Assembly: GCF_010550245.1 (NCBI RefSeq)
Contig: NZ_JAAGLU010000008.1
Span: 62,001 to 126,000, forward strand
Direction: 5' to 3'
DNA: 64,000 nucleotides
From: Streptomyces sp. SID12501
Lineage (GTDB): Bacteria; Actinomycetota; Actinomycetes; Streptomycetales; Streptomycetaceae
In this document: one piece after another, positions 53,720-64,000 of the stretch
How positions within the stretch are numbered: the first letter of the stretch is position 1
Layout of the letters: each line of letters starts with the position of its first letter
Position numbers and translations under genes: made by a program
The notes under the pieces: model-generated
What the model saw: only the letters and a program-made list of their open reading frames with translations
What the model was told of the DNA's origin: nothing
The model's database searches: none

Positions 53720-54220
53720 GTGCAGTCACGTGGAGCGCGGGCCGTCCTGACCGAGCTGAGGTCGCTGGCGACCGATGACGAGGAGCGGCTTACCGCGGCG
53801 AAGGACCGCCTCGCCCGGGCCGAGGAGGAAGTGGCGGCGGCCCGGGGTGCGTTCGACTCGGCGAGCACGCGGGCGGAGGTGTCCCAGCGGGTGGCGCGCG
53901 GCGCCGAGGAACTGCTGGCCGACGCCGCGCAGATGCCCGATGACGTGCCGGAACCGCCCTCCGCCCCGGATGCCGAGCGCTCCCCGGACTCGGGCCGGGC
54001 ACGGCCGACGCTCTCCCAGGAGCTCCTCGCCTTCGCGCGAGGCCAGGAGCGCGGCGTGCAGAGGTCGGAGATCGCGGCGCACCTGAGCGCCGTGCGCCCG
54101 GACATCAAGCTCAGCGGGCTGGGCCCGGAGCTGACCGAACTGGTGCGGGCGGGAGCGCTGGCCAGAGTCTCACGCGGCGTGTACGGGATCCCGCCGGCCA
54201 CCGAAGGCGGTGATATCTAG
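53720..54220 (+). CDS. Hypothetical protein with coiled coil and winged-helix-like end
   Basis: 166 residues. About residues 18-65 form a charged heptad-like helix (EERLTAAKDRLARAEEEVAA) and the C-terminal third (GVQRSEIAAHLSAVRPDIK, GPELTELVRAGALARVSRGV) resembles a small winged helix. The GTG at 53720 has GGGGAGG upstream. No family known. Probably a DNA-binding accessory of the element. Confidence 0.6.
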   Translation: MQSRGARAVLTELRSLATDDEERLTAAKDRLARAEEEVAAARGAFDSASTRAEVSQRVARGAEELLADAAQMPDDVPEPPSAPDAERSPDSGRARPTLSQELLAFARGQERGVQRSEIAAHLSAVRPDIKLSGLGPELTELVRAGALARVSRGVYGIPPATEGGDI

Positions 54221-54410
54221 CGGACGCCATATCCAACGCAACGCGTTAAAGGTACACGCGCAAGTGCCGCCGAGGTCCTAGTTCGGCGGCACCGGGACGC
54301 GCATTTTTCTGGGCTCACGCACGCATCACGTTCACTCTATGCGCCTTTCGGCGCGCGCGCGAGAGCCCAGAGCGAATTCGACCCGCCTTGGGTCAGGAAA
54401 TGGGCTCACC

Positions 54411-55262
54411 GTGTCTTTCTTTTCGCATCCGAATTCCCGTACGACCTGGCACGCGGGCAAGGGGGAGCCCGGCCGGCAGGACGGGCAGCCGGACCCGGGC
54501 GCCGCGCCGCCGCGCCGGACGCTGCCCAGCGGCCGCTCCAGCCCTGCCCAGCAGATCAACATCGTTCTCGGGCTCGCCTTCCTGACCGAGCACGCGGACG
54601 ACGTGCAGCGCAACCGGCTGGCGCAGCACGCCGGACGCAGCCCGGCTACCGTCGGCGACTGCATGGGCTTCCTGTCGGACGTGGGGCTGGTACGGGCCGG
54701 GCGGGGCCGGTACGCGGTCACCGACCACGGGCGGGCGTTTGCCCAGCTGTGGCCCAAGGACTCCGCCCGGGCGCGGCTGGTCCTGCGCCCGATGCTGCAA
54801 GCGCACTGGTCCACCGAGGCGGCCGACCGGCTCCTGGCTGACGGGCCCCTGCCGCAGGAGCAGCTGGCGAAGCGGCTGCGCGCGGGCCTGCCCGGGGTGC
54901 CGCTGCGCGGCATGTACCTGGTGGAGTGGCTCGTGATCGGCCTGGTCCTGGTCCGTGACGAGCAACTGCGCATGCACCTCGCGCCCCCCGACGGCGTACT
55001 ACCCGCGGCCGGTCCCGGCTCCGGGCCAGGCAAGGACACGGCGCCGGAAGCGGAACCGGAGCCACCTGCGACACCGCCGCCGGACGAGCACCAGCACCCG
55101 CGGGCGCGGGCGCGGGGTGAGGATCTGGCCGAAGGCGCCGCGGGCACCACCCTGCTCGGCTTGACCCGACAGGAAGTGCAGGCCCTGCCCGACGCCCGGT
55201 ACGCGGCCTTCCTCGAAGGCGTCCTGCTCAGCCTGCGCGGCGCCCTCGCACCCCCCGCCTGA
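54411..55262 (+). CDS. Winged-helix-like hypothetical protein
   Basis: About 283 residues. Residues around QQINIVLGLAFLTEHADDVQ, RNRLAQHAGRSPATVGDCMG and FLSDVGLVRAGRGRYAVTDH form a winged-helix DNA-binding unit followed by a helical middle and a Pro/Glu-rich linker. Start uncertain: GTG at 54411 or ATG at 54339. Likely element-encoded; role unknown. Confidence 0.55.
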   Translation: MSFFSHPNSRTTWHAGKGEPGRQDGQPDPGAAPPRRTLPSGRSSPAQQINIVLGLAFLTEHADDVQRNRLAQHAGRSPATVGDCMGFLSDVGLVRAGRGRYAVTDHGRAFAQLWPKDSARARLVLRPMLQAHWSTEAADRLLADGPLPQEQLAKRLRAGLPGVPLRGMYLVEWLVIGLVLVRDEQLRMHLAPPDGVLPAAGPGSGPGKDTAPEAEPEPPATPPPDEHQHPRARARGEDLAEGAAGTTLLGLTRQEVQALPDARYAAFLEGVLLSLRGALAPPA

Positions 55263-55687
55263 CAGCCGGTGCCACCCAGCAACAGCGGTGCGCCGTCCCG
55301 GCGTGGCCGGGACGGCGCACCCGGGGGGTGGCGGCTGGTGTCCGCGTATGGCCTCTGGACCCGCACGCGGAGGGTTCGATCCCCTCGCCATCCACCCCGC
55401 ACCCGCCAGCATGACATCCGACCCTCGAAGGGAACCAGCACCCATGCCCAACACCCCGCTGCGCCCAGCACGCTGAGGAGACGTCAGGGCGGACACCGAA
55501 CGGACGAGCCTTTCACCACTTGGGCGCCCTCGCGTTGCGGGCACTCGCAACCCTCCCCACCGTGGTGCATGTTCGCACCGCTCGCGTGGAGGTGGAAGCA
55601 TGCCCGGCATCCCAGACCCACCCGCCCCGCCGCGGCTGCCGCGGCCTGGGCCCGGCTCGATGGCCGCACCGACGGCGGGTGTCGGTC
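55263..55687. other. Intergenic region before the recombinase-like gene
   Basis: About 425 bases with no protein gene. It holds the tRNA-like sequence described separately and presumably the promoter for the recombinase-like/transposase-like pair. Confidence 0.45.
55326..55394 (+). other. tRNA-like sequence (possible att remnant or degenerate tRNA)
   Basis: A 7-bp acceptor-like pairing GGGTGGC / GCCATCC encloses a perfect T-arm (GAGGG TTCGATC CCCTC). The total is 69 bases and the D- and anticodon arms do not fold convincingly. It lies about 300 bases upstream of the recombinase-like gene, where an element's attachment site derived from a tRNA 3' end is often found. Confidence 0.4.
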
Positions 55688-56644
55688 ATGGCCGGTGAGA
55701 TCACCCTCACGGCCGCCGTCAGCCAGGTCCTGACGGCTTGGCAGGACCTGGTCGCGCGCGGCGAGATGTCCGAGCAGACCCTCGGCCGGTTCGGCCAACT
55801 CCTGCACCGCTGCGAGGCGTTCGCCACCGCGCGCGGCGCCCCGCTGCTCACCGACCTCGATGCGGTCCTGGCCACGCAGTTCGTCGACGCGCACGGCCGT
55901 ACCCGGCACGGGCACATCGCACCGGCCTCCCTGTCCACCCGGCATCTGCGCCGCAGCGTTCTACGGATGTGCTTCACCACCGCCCGACGGCTCGGCCTGA
56001 CCGACACCGACCCCACCCGGGACATCGACCTGCCGGCGCGCACCGTCGGCGCAACCCGCTCCCTGGACGAGGCCGAGACGGTCGAACTGCGCCTGGCGGC
56101 GGAGTTCACCGACCGCCCCACCCGCCACGCCGCCGCCGTGGCACTGGCCCTGGCGGGCGGCTTCAGCGGCGAGATCGGCCACATCACCCCCGCCGACCTC
56201 GACCTCACCATGGCCCGGGTATGGATGCACGGCTCGACGAAGACCCGCCCCCGCTGGTGCCCGCTGGACGCCTGGGGCATCCAGGTCCTGGCCGCCCGCA
56301 CCCACCACGTCCAGAACGCCGCAGCACCCGGCCAGGACATCCGCCGCCTGCGGCTGGCGGTGTCGTCCCGCAACGGCACCGACGAACAGATCCAGGCCCG
56401 CGTCTGCGTCGCCCTGCGCGACCTGATCAACCGCATCGGCCTCGGCGCCGACCCGGCCGTACGCCCCGCCTCCATCACCGCGTACGCGGGCTGGGAGACC
56501 TTCACCCGCACCCACCGCATCGAAGCCGCGGCCCGCCACCTCGGCATGACCTCCCTCGACAGCACCGCCACCCTCATCGGCCACGACTGGCAGCACACCA
56601 CCGACCCGGACACCGCACCGAACGGAGACAACCCGGATGCCTGA
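55688..56644 (+). CDS. Tyrosine-recombinase-like protein lacking catalytic residues
   Basis: 318 residues with the SAM-like N-terminal domain (LTAWQDLVARGEMSEQTLGR) and the catalytic-domain fold of site-specific integrases (RHAAAVALALAGGFSGEIGH, ITPADLD). The first active Arg position, normally in GxRxxE, reads GGFSGE; the C-terminal HxxR and Tyr boxes are replaced by YAGWETFTRTHRIEAAARHL and ATLIGHDW. It therefore should not cut DNA and may act as a DNA-binding partner. The ATG at 55688 is the family-like start. Its stop overlaps the next gene by 8 bases. Confidence 0.7.
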   Translation: MAGEITLTAAVSQVLTAWQDLVARGEMSEQTLGRFGQLLHRCEAFATARGAPLLTDLDAVLATQFVDAHGRTRHGHIAPASLSTRHLRRSVLRMCFTTARRLGLTDTDPTRDIDLPARTVGATRSLDEAETVELRLAAEFTDRPTRHAAAVALALAGGFSGEIGHITPADLDLTMARVWMHGSTKTRPRWCPLDAWGIQVLAARTHHVQNAAAPGQDIRRLRLAVSSRNGTDEQIQARVCVALRDLINRIGLGADPAVRPASITAYAGWETFTRTHRIEAAARHLGMTSLDSTATLIGHDWQHTTDPDTAPNGDNPDA

Positions 56645-58208
56645 TGACCTCTTCGGCGACCGCGTACCGCGCACCCAGCGCAAGAAGACCGCCCGCCGGG
56701 CCTGCGAATCCGACCTGCGCACCGCCTCCCGCCGCGTCAAGGACGTAGCATGCTTCGAAGACCTCTACCACCTCGCCGCCATCCTCGAACAAGAACCCGG
56801 ACCCCGCCGGGGCCGACCGCCCGAGTACCCGCCCTACGTCTACGTCCTCTTCCTCGCCCTGCGCGGCATCCACGGCTCCGCCCGCTACTGCGCCGGCGAC
56901 CTGCAGGACACGACCGTCTGGAAGAAGATCCGCAAAGGGGTCGCCCACCACCTGGGCAAGGACGAGGCCAAACGCCTGCCCAGGACCGGACCCTCCCGCC
57001 ACCAGTGGCAGCACGCCCAGCGCAAGCTCCTCGTCCCCCGCCTGGAAGAACTCAACGCCACCTTCAGCGACCTCGCCCTGACCCAGGCCCTGCGCCAGGG
57101 CCTGCTGCCCGGCGACGAACGGCGCTGCTGGAGCGGACCGCAGCGCCACCAGCTCATCGCCGGCGACGGCACCGTCGCCAAATCACCCACCCTGTCCACC
57201 CAGCCCTACAGCGTCGACACGACCACCGGCGAGATCCGCCGCCACCGCGTCGACCCCGCCTCCTCCTGGCAGAAGGAAGGCGGCGCCGACCGCACCGACG
57301 CCGGGGACACCCCGGACCAGACACCGGCACAAGACGGCTCCGGCCAGAACACGGACGGCAGCGGGAGCCAGGACGCGATGGTCCTGGGCACCAAGTTCGT
57401 CGTCTTCTCCACCCGCCACCGCGGCTACTTCCGCCGCGTCTTCCTCAACTACGCCCACGTCCCCCACGACCAGGAGGGTGGCGAGGCCGCCGTCGCCCTC
57501 GACCTGGCCTGCACCATCCTGGACGCCGCCGACGGCTGCATGGGCGTCCTGTACGACGGCGCCTTCCGCGGCATGCACCGTGACGTGATCGCCCGCCGCG
57601 GCCGTCTGCTGATCAACAAGCAGCACAAGGGTGCCAAGCCCCGTTACATCCGCACCCTCAGCTACGGTCGCTGCCGCCACGAACTGTGGTCCCAAGGCGG
57701 CCGTGTTCACGAACGCGCCTTCCTCGACGACGGCACCAGCACCCTCGTCCCCCTGCCCGTCCGCAGACTCGAACGCCGAGCCAGCGCCCACACCCACCGC
57801 TGGTACCACCTGCTCACCGTCCTGTGCCCCCGAGGCCCTCACGAACACCGCGAACCCGTCGGCGTCACCACCACCCCCGGCGAACGCGACGAAGGACAGA
57901 GTGACGCCGAGACCGGCTTCCACCGCGCCGAGCACCTCCTGCAGATCCCCGACAACACCGCCGTCCACCAGATCCTCTACGGCGGCCGCGAAGACACCGA
58001 AGCCGGCTTCTCCCAGTTCGACCGCTCCCTGTGGAACCGCCGAATGATCGCCTTCGGCGCCGAAGCCCAGAGCCTCGTCGTCCTCGGCTTCCTCATCGCC
58101 CAGAACGCCACCAGCTCCGCCCGCTACCAAGAAGACCCCACCTACACCGACGCAGGCACCGAGACCACCGACCTCAGCAACGGTGACCGCAAACCCGGCC
58201 GATCATGA
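56637..58208 (+). CDS. DDE-transposase-like protein
   Basis: 523 residues. Candidate acidic triad: Asp in LIAGDGTVAKSPT, Asp in MGVLYDGAFRGMHRDVIARR followed by LLINKQHKG, and Glu in REDTEAGFSQFDRSLWNRRM. This spacing and the hydrophobic strand contexts fit an IS4/IS1182-like RNase H fold, but the insert of about 70 polar residues (QKEGGADRTDAGDTPDQTPA) is unusual. It is coupled to the catalytically empty recombinase-like protein and is followed by a terminator and a tRNA. Terminal repeats were not identified. Confidence 0.6.
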   Translation: MPDDLFGDRVPRTQRKKTARRACESDLRTASRRVKDVACFEDLYHLAAILEQEPGPRRGRPPEYPPYVYVLFLALRGIHGSARYCAGDLQDTTVWKKIRKGVAHHLGKDEAKRLPRTGPSRHQWQHAQRKLLVPRLEELNATFSDLALTQALRQGLLPGDERRCWSGPQRHQLIAGDGTVAKSPTLSTQPYSVDTTTGEIRRHRVDPASSWQKEGGADRTDAGDTPDQTPAQDGSGQNTDGSGSQDAMVLGTKFVVFSTRHRGYFRRVFLNYAHVPHDQEGGEAAVALDLACTILDAADGCMGVLYDGAFRGMHRDVIARRGRLLINKQHKGAKPRYIRTLSYGRCRHELWSQGGRVHERAFLDDGTSTLVPLPVRRLERRASAHTHRWYHLLTVLCPRGPHEHREPVGVTTTPGERDEGQSDAETGFHRAEHLLQIPDNTAVHQILYGGREDTEAGFSQFDRSLWNRRMIAFGAEAQSLVVLGFLIAQNATSSARYQEDPTYTDAGTETTDLSNGDRKPGRS

Positions 58209-58266
58209 ACCCAGCTGAGGCATCAGCCCCAGCCCACCACCCCGCCCCGATCCGATACCCTGTCAA

Positions 58267-58290
58267 GGACCGCCACCTCAGTGGCGGTCC
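58267..58290 (+). terminator. Terminator after the transposase-like gene
   Basis: GGACCGCCAC and GTGGCGGTCC, a perfect 10-bp stem with loop CTCA, 59 bases after the stop codon and before the tRNA. Confidence 0.65.
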
Positions 58291-58354
58291 CCCCTTGCCG
58301 ATACCGGGGCGAATAGTCACTCAGAGTATTCAGCCACGTTTCACGCAAGGCCCC

Positions 58355-58427
58355 GCCTTCGTAGCTCAGGGGATAGAGCACGGCTCTCCTAAAGCCGGTG
58401 TCGCAGGTTCGAATCCTGCCGAGGGCA
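58355..58427 (+). tRNA. tRNA-Arg (anticodon CCT)
   Basis: 73 bases folding as a standard cloverleaf: acceptor GCCTTCG/CGAGGGC with one G-T pair, D-arm with AGCTCAGGGGATAGAGCA, anticodon loop CTCCTAA (CCT), and T-arm GCAGG TTCGAAT CCTGC. No CCA is encoded. As the gene next to recombinase-type genes it is a plausible integration target for the element on its left. Confidence 0.93.
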
Positions 58428-58437
58428 CAGGACAGCG

Positions 58438-58489
58438 AGGCCGAAGGCCCGGGTTCCGGCAGATCTGCCGGAACCCGGGCCTTCGGCCT
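58438..58489. terminator. 25-bp perfect inverted repeat after tRNA-Arg
   Basis: Arms 58438-58462 and 58465-58489 are exact reverse complements with loop AT. It lies between the tRNA and the convergent conservon, so a bidirectional terminator is the natural reading. Confidence 0.75.
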
Positions 58490-58686
58490 GTGCGGCCAGA
58501 GGATCAGCAGAGGCTTGTGCGGCGTGCGGCGACCACCTGTCCGCGCCCGCCGCAGCCCGGACAGCGCGGCAAGCGGATCGGCGCGTGACATTTATGCCAC
58601 TGGGCCACCGCCATCGCCATCGAGTCTTTCGGCTTCCCTGCGCAGGTGGTGCCGGCGGTGGACGTGGTGGCCGGAGCGTGCCGCGG

Positions 58687-59106
58687 CTATCCGGCTGCCA
58701 GGGGTGCCGAGTGGAGCTGGCGTACGAGTTGTGGGGTGAGCAGTTCGCCGGCTCGGTCGGCGAGGACGGACATCTCGTAGCCGACCAGGCCCACGTCGCA
58801 GCCCTCGGCGGCGAGGACGCCGAGGCAGCTGCCGTCGCGGATGCGGCCGACCATGAGGAAGCCGCCGAACATCTCGATCATGACGAGCTTCATGCCGCGG
58901 AAGCCGTGGGTCGTCGCCGCGTTCTGGGCGAGGCTGGTGATGCCGGAGACGATGGCGGCGAGATGGTCGGCGCGGTCCCGGCCGAGGCTGTCGGAGGCTG
59001 CCATGAGGAGGCCGTCCGAGGAGACGGCGACGGCGTCGGTGACGCCGTCGGCGGCGCGTACGAACTCCGAGATGAGCCAGCCGAAACTCTGGACTGCGGT
59101 GGTCAC
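58687..59106 (-). CDS. cvnB: Roadblock/LC7-domain conservon protein CvnB
   Basis: 139 residues with the roadblock/LC7 fold: MTTAVQSFGWLISEFVRAAD, VTDAVAVSSDGLLMAASDSL, and MIEMFGGFLMVGRIRDGSCL. In Streptomyces conservons this protein acts with a membrane histidine kinase-like CvnA, a DUF742 protein (CvnC) and a small GTPase (CvnD) as a G-protein-like signalling complex. Its start overlaps the cvnA stop by 4 bases. cvnC and cvnD are missing: the next features are a palindrome and tRNA-Arg. Confidence 0.9.
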   Translation of the reverse strand: MTTAVQSFGWLISEFVRAADGVTDAVAVSSDGLLMAASDSLGRDRADHLAAIVSGITSLAQNAATTHGFRGMKLVMIEMFGGFLMVGRIRDGSCLGVLAAEGCDVGLVGYEMSVLADRAGELLTPQLVRQLHSAPLAAG

Positions 59107-61310
59107 GATGACGCTCCTTGGTTGCTTCGGGCCTCGGCTCGGGCGACACCTGCTCGGAAGCCGTTGAGCAGGGAGGAGACAGCGGGTGGGGTAGTGCGTG
59201 GGGTGGTGGGTGCAGTGGTGGGTGGGGGTGGGAGCGGTGTGGTGGGGAGGATCTGGGCGGGGGCCAGCAGGCGGTCGGGCAGGACGAGGAGGGCGGACAG
59301 ACCGCCGCCCGGGGTGTCGAAGAGGTGGACCTTCGCGCCTTCGCCCAGGCGGTGGACGAGCCGGCCGACGACGAGGTGGCCGAGGAAGCGGGTGGGCGCG
59401 GCGAGGAAGGCGTCCTCGTCCGAGCCGGAGAGGCGGGCGCTCGCGCGTTCCTTGTCGGCCGCGGACATGCCGACACCGTGGTCGACGACGGCGAAGCTGT
59501 ATGTGCCGTCCTCGGTGTCGTACCAGCCGTGCACCTCGACCCGTTCGTTCGGTGGCGAGAACGTCAGCCCGTTCTCGATGAGTTCGGCGAGGAGGTGGGC
59601 GACATCGGCGACGGCGTGCCCGCGTACGCGCACCGGTTCCACGGCCGAGATCAGGACCCTGCGGTACTGCTCGACCTCGGCGACGGCGGACTGGACGACT
59701 TCCAGGCCGCCGGCGGGTTGAGCCGTGGCCCGGGGCGGATTCTGTCCGGCCAGGACCAGCAGGCTTTCGGCGTTGCGCCGCATACGGGTGGCGAGGTGGT
59801 CGAGCTCGAAGAGCTCGGCGAGGGCGTCCGGGTCGAGTTCCTGCCGTTCCAGGCGGGTGATGAGGCCGAGCTGGCGGCGTACGAGATTCTGGTTGCGGCG
59901 GCCCAGGTTGGCGAGCGATTCGGTGGTGTTGCGGCGCAGGCCGGCCTGCTGGGCGGCCAGTTGGAGGGCGGTGTGTTCCACCTGGCGCAGGGACTCCGCG
60001 ACTTCGGCGATCTCGGCCGCGCCGCCCAGGATTTGTGCCTCGGGGAACTCCACCTGGTCCTGCGGGGACTGCTGGATGCGGGCGACGGTGGCGGGCAGCC
60101 GGTGCCGGGCCACGTCGTGGGCGGCTTCGGCGAGTGCGCCGAGGGGGCGGGTGAGGGAACGCGAGGCGAAAGCGGCGAGGGCCGCGACGAGGGCGGCCAT
60201 GAGCGTTCCCCCGACGAGGTAGGCGGCGAGGGCCAGTTCGGCATCGTGACTGAGGCGGTCGGCGCGGGCGCGTACGTCGTCACCGACCGTCTGCTGGACC
60301 GCGTAGAGGTCGTCCACGAGTACGGTCATCGCGTCCCACCAGGTGCCGGGGTCGACGCGCAGCGCGGAGCCGTCGGGGGCGCTCTCCGCCCGGGCCTCGT
60401 AGGTGGTGGCGCTCTCGGCGTCCTTGGTGCCGAACGCGCGCTTCAGGGCGGCCAGTTGGGGAGCGGTGGCGACCTGGTTGAAGCGGTCGAGGGCGGCGAC
60501 GCGGGTGGCGCGCACCTCGGTGAAGGTGAGGTACTCGCGGTCGTGGAAGGCACCCTCGGCGAACACACCGTTGAGGAAGCCGCGTTCGAGGGCGACGGAC
60601 TCCTTGGCCGCGGCCAGTTCCCGCAACGCCGCCAGGCCGTCGCGCAGTTGGCGGTCGTCGCGCGTCGCGGTGTCCGCCACCGGGTCGACCGCGTTGAGGG
60701 CGTCGACGGCGGTCGTGTAGAAGGTGAGGGTGGCTGTGCGGTCGGCGGTGCCCCCGCCAGAAACAGAACTGGCAGCGGTGCCCTTGTCTGCTGCGGTGCG
60801 GATGGCCGCGAGGCGGCGCAGGTGTTTCTGGATGACCTGCTCGACGGCGCGTTCGGGACGCATGGCCTCCAGTGCCGTGTCGACGCGCAGGCGAGTGGCG
60901 GCGAGCGGGGTGCGGTAGCTCTTCTCGCCGCCCAACAGGCCGTTCGTCAGACCGCGTTCACGTTGCAGCTGGTGCACCAGCGCCTGCACCCGCAGGCTGA
61001 GGCCGACCTCGGTACGGGTCGTCCGGGCGTCGCCGAGGGCCTCCGCCCGGCCGTACACGGCCAGACCGGCCACCGTCAGCAACAGGCAGATGGGGACGGT
61101 GATGACCACCGCCACCCGGCCTCTGATGCTGCGCCAGCCGGGCGGCGGCCGGCGGCCCGGAGGCGTTCGGTCATCGTGGTGGCGCGCTGAACTACCTTTG
61201 CCCGTACCGCCGTTGCCGACAACACGCTTGCCGGCTGCGCCGAGTCTGCCGAGCCTGTCGAGCCTGTCGAGCCTGTCGAGCAGCGGCCGTAGTGGCGTCC
61301 ACACCCTCAT
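59103..61310 (-). CDS. cvnA: NIT-domain sensor histidine kinase-like conservon protein CvnA
   Basis: 735 residues. N-terminal transmembrane helix (VAVVITVPICLLLTVAGLAV), a nitrate/nitrite-sensing NIT-type extracytoplasmic domain (LQRERGLTNGLLGGEKSYR), a second helix (AYLVGGTLMAALVAALAAFA), HAMP-like linker, then a GHKL ATPase domain with LLAELIENGLTFSPPNE, VVDHGVGMS and LGHLVVGRLVHRLG. Conservon kinases often lack a conventional phosphoacceptor His. A 9-base tandem repeat encodes an Asp-Arg-Leu run near the N terminus. Confidence 0.9.
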   Translation of the reverse strand: MRVWTPLRPLLDRLDRLDRLGRLGAAGKRVVGNGGTGKGSSARHHDDRTPPGRRPPPGWRSIRGRVAVVITVPICLLLTVAGLAVYGRAEALGDARTTRTEVGLSLRVQALVHQLQRERGLTNGLLGGEKSYRTPLAATRLRVDTALEAMRPERAVEQVIQKHLRRLAAIRTAADKGTAASSVSGGGTADRTATLTFYTTAVDALNAVDPVADTATRDDRQLRDGLAALRELAAAKESVALERGFLNGVFAEGAFHDREYLTFTEVRATRVAALDRFNQVATAPQLAALKRAFGTKDAESATTYEARAESAPDGSALRVDPGTWWDAMTVLVDDLYAVQQTVGDDVRARADRLSHDAELALAAYLVGGTLMAALVAALAAFASRSLTRPLGALAEAAHDVARHRLPATVARIQQSPQDQVEFPEAQILGGAAEIAEVAESLRQVEHTALQLAAQQAGLRRNTTESLANLGRRNQNLVRRQLGLITRLERQELDPDALAELFELDHLATRMRRNAESLLVLAGQNPPRATAQPAGGLEVVQSAVAEVEQYRRVLISAVEPVRVRGHAVADVAHLLAELIENGLTFSPPNERVEVHGWYDTEDGTYSFAVVDHGVGMSAADKERASARLSGSDEDAFLAAPTRFLGHLVVGRLVHRLGEGAKVHLFDTPGGGLSALLVLPDRLLAPAQILPTTPLPPPPTTAPTTPRTTPPAVSSLLNGFRAGVARAEARSNQGASS
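61249..61288 (+). repeat. 9-base tandem repeat in cvnA 5' end
   Basis: Units of GCCTGTCGA repeat about four times, encoding LDR/LDRL on the minus strand near the CvnA N terminus. In-frame slippage would only change the number of tripeptides. Confidence 0.7.
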
Positions 61311-61573
61311 GTCACGAAGTTAGTGCGCCCGCCGCGGCGGGCGGTTTCCGAACTGTTAGAGCCCGTGGGAACTTGGGTTGCGTCACCCTCACACCGCAGG
61401 CCGGGGGCTGTGACCGATACCCCGGTACTGAGCGCGGAGAAAAGTGACCTGTGAGGCTCCTGTGAATATTGAACTTTCAGGCTTCCTGTTGTGCTGGGCG
61501 CCCTGAGAGGTTTGAGGCGCACAACTCGACTGCTCCATGCGGTCGTTCGACCTCACCCCCCACGAGGCGCACC

Positions 61574-64000
<2,427 letters not shown>

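Noticed and set aside
58438..58489. 25-bp perfect palindrome considered as a possible novel element
   Set aside because: Its place between a tRNA and a convergent gene is well explained by a bidirectional terminator.
59118..61190. 690-residue Gly-rich plus-strand frame opposite cvnA
   Set aside because: Antisense shadow of a well-conserved conservon kinase.

Overview
The window is high-GC actinobacterial DNA and looks like Streptomyces. Signs of this are GTG/TTG starts with strong purine-rich ribosome binding sites, many 4-bp ATGA/GTGA gene overlaps, rare TTA codons confined to a few genes, a conservon (cvnA-cvnB), NsdA-like TPR regulators and SCO-type conserved proteins. No species is assigned.

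Layout. (1) 1-4 kb is ordinary chromosome: the end of an IclR regulator, glucarate dehydratase, a DUF1062 protein and a hypothetical. (2) 4-18.5 kb is a patchwork: a decayed EF-hand gene, two helix-turn-helix/TPR regulators each with a class I methyltransferase and a small unrecognised protein of one family, a NUDIX hydrolase, a ThiS/MoaD-like sulfur carrier, an acyl-CoA dehydrogenase, a PLL-type beta-propeller, and remnants of IS110, IS5 and Tn3 elements and of a polyketide acyltransferase. (3) 18.5-41.5 kb is the main part of an apparently uncharacterised lipid/polyketide-type biosynthetic cluster. It holds an MmpL exporter divergent from a WS/DGAT-SDR-ACP-ketosynthase operon, a ThDP decarboxylase, a PatB/MalY-type C-S lyase or aminotransferase, a flavin monooxygenase and a SnoaL-like protein. 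It also holds an eight-gene, mostly coupled minus-strand operon: Rieske oxygenase, PaaA-like diiron protein, radical SAM enzyme, FAAL-ACP-KS synthase without an acyltransferase, ACP, type II thioesterase, a second diiron oxygenase and a hotdog thioesterase.

(4) 41.5-45.3 kb interrupts the cluster with a group II intron maturase remnant, two ordinary conserved genes, and a decayed AtuA gene joined to a decayed serine recombinase. (5) 45.3-51.2 kb resumes biosynthesis with a second FabF-type ketosynthase, divergent from a coupled operon of double ACP, alpha/beta hydrolase, MFS exporter and P450. (6) 51.5-58.5 kb looks like an integrated element: XRE regulator with three operator-like sites, unknown proteins, a tyrosine-recombinase-like protein lacking its catalytic residues, and an overlapping DDE-transposase-like protein, ending beside a tRNA-Arg(CCT) gene. 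(7) 58.6-64 kb returns to chromosome with a truncated conservon and a secreted M36 metalloprotease that runs off the end.

How it may work (inference): FAAL would activate a fatty acid and load it on ACP; the AT-less KS and the two discrete KSs would extend or condense it using carriers in the cluster; radical SAM, diiron, Rieske, flavin and P450 enzymes would tailor it oxidatively; the sulfur carrier and C-S lyase hint at sulfur chemistry; WS/DGAT or thioesterases would release it; MmpL and MFS proteins would export it. TTA codons in the regulator at 14.7 kb and in the SnoaL-like gene suggest bldA-dependent timing. The product cannot be named from sequence alone.
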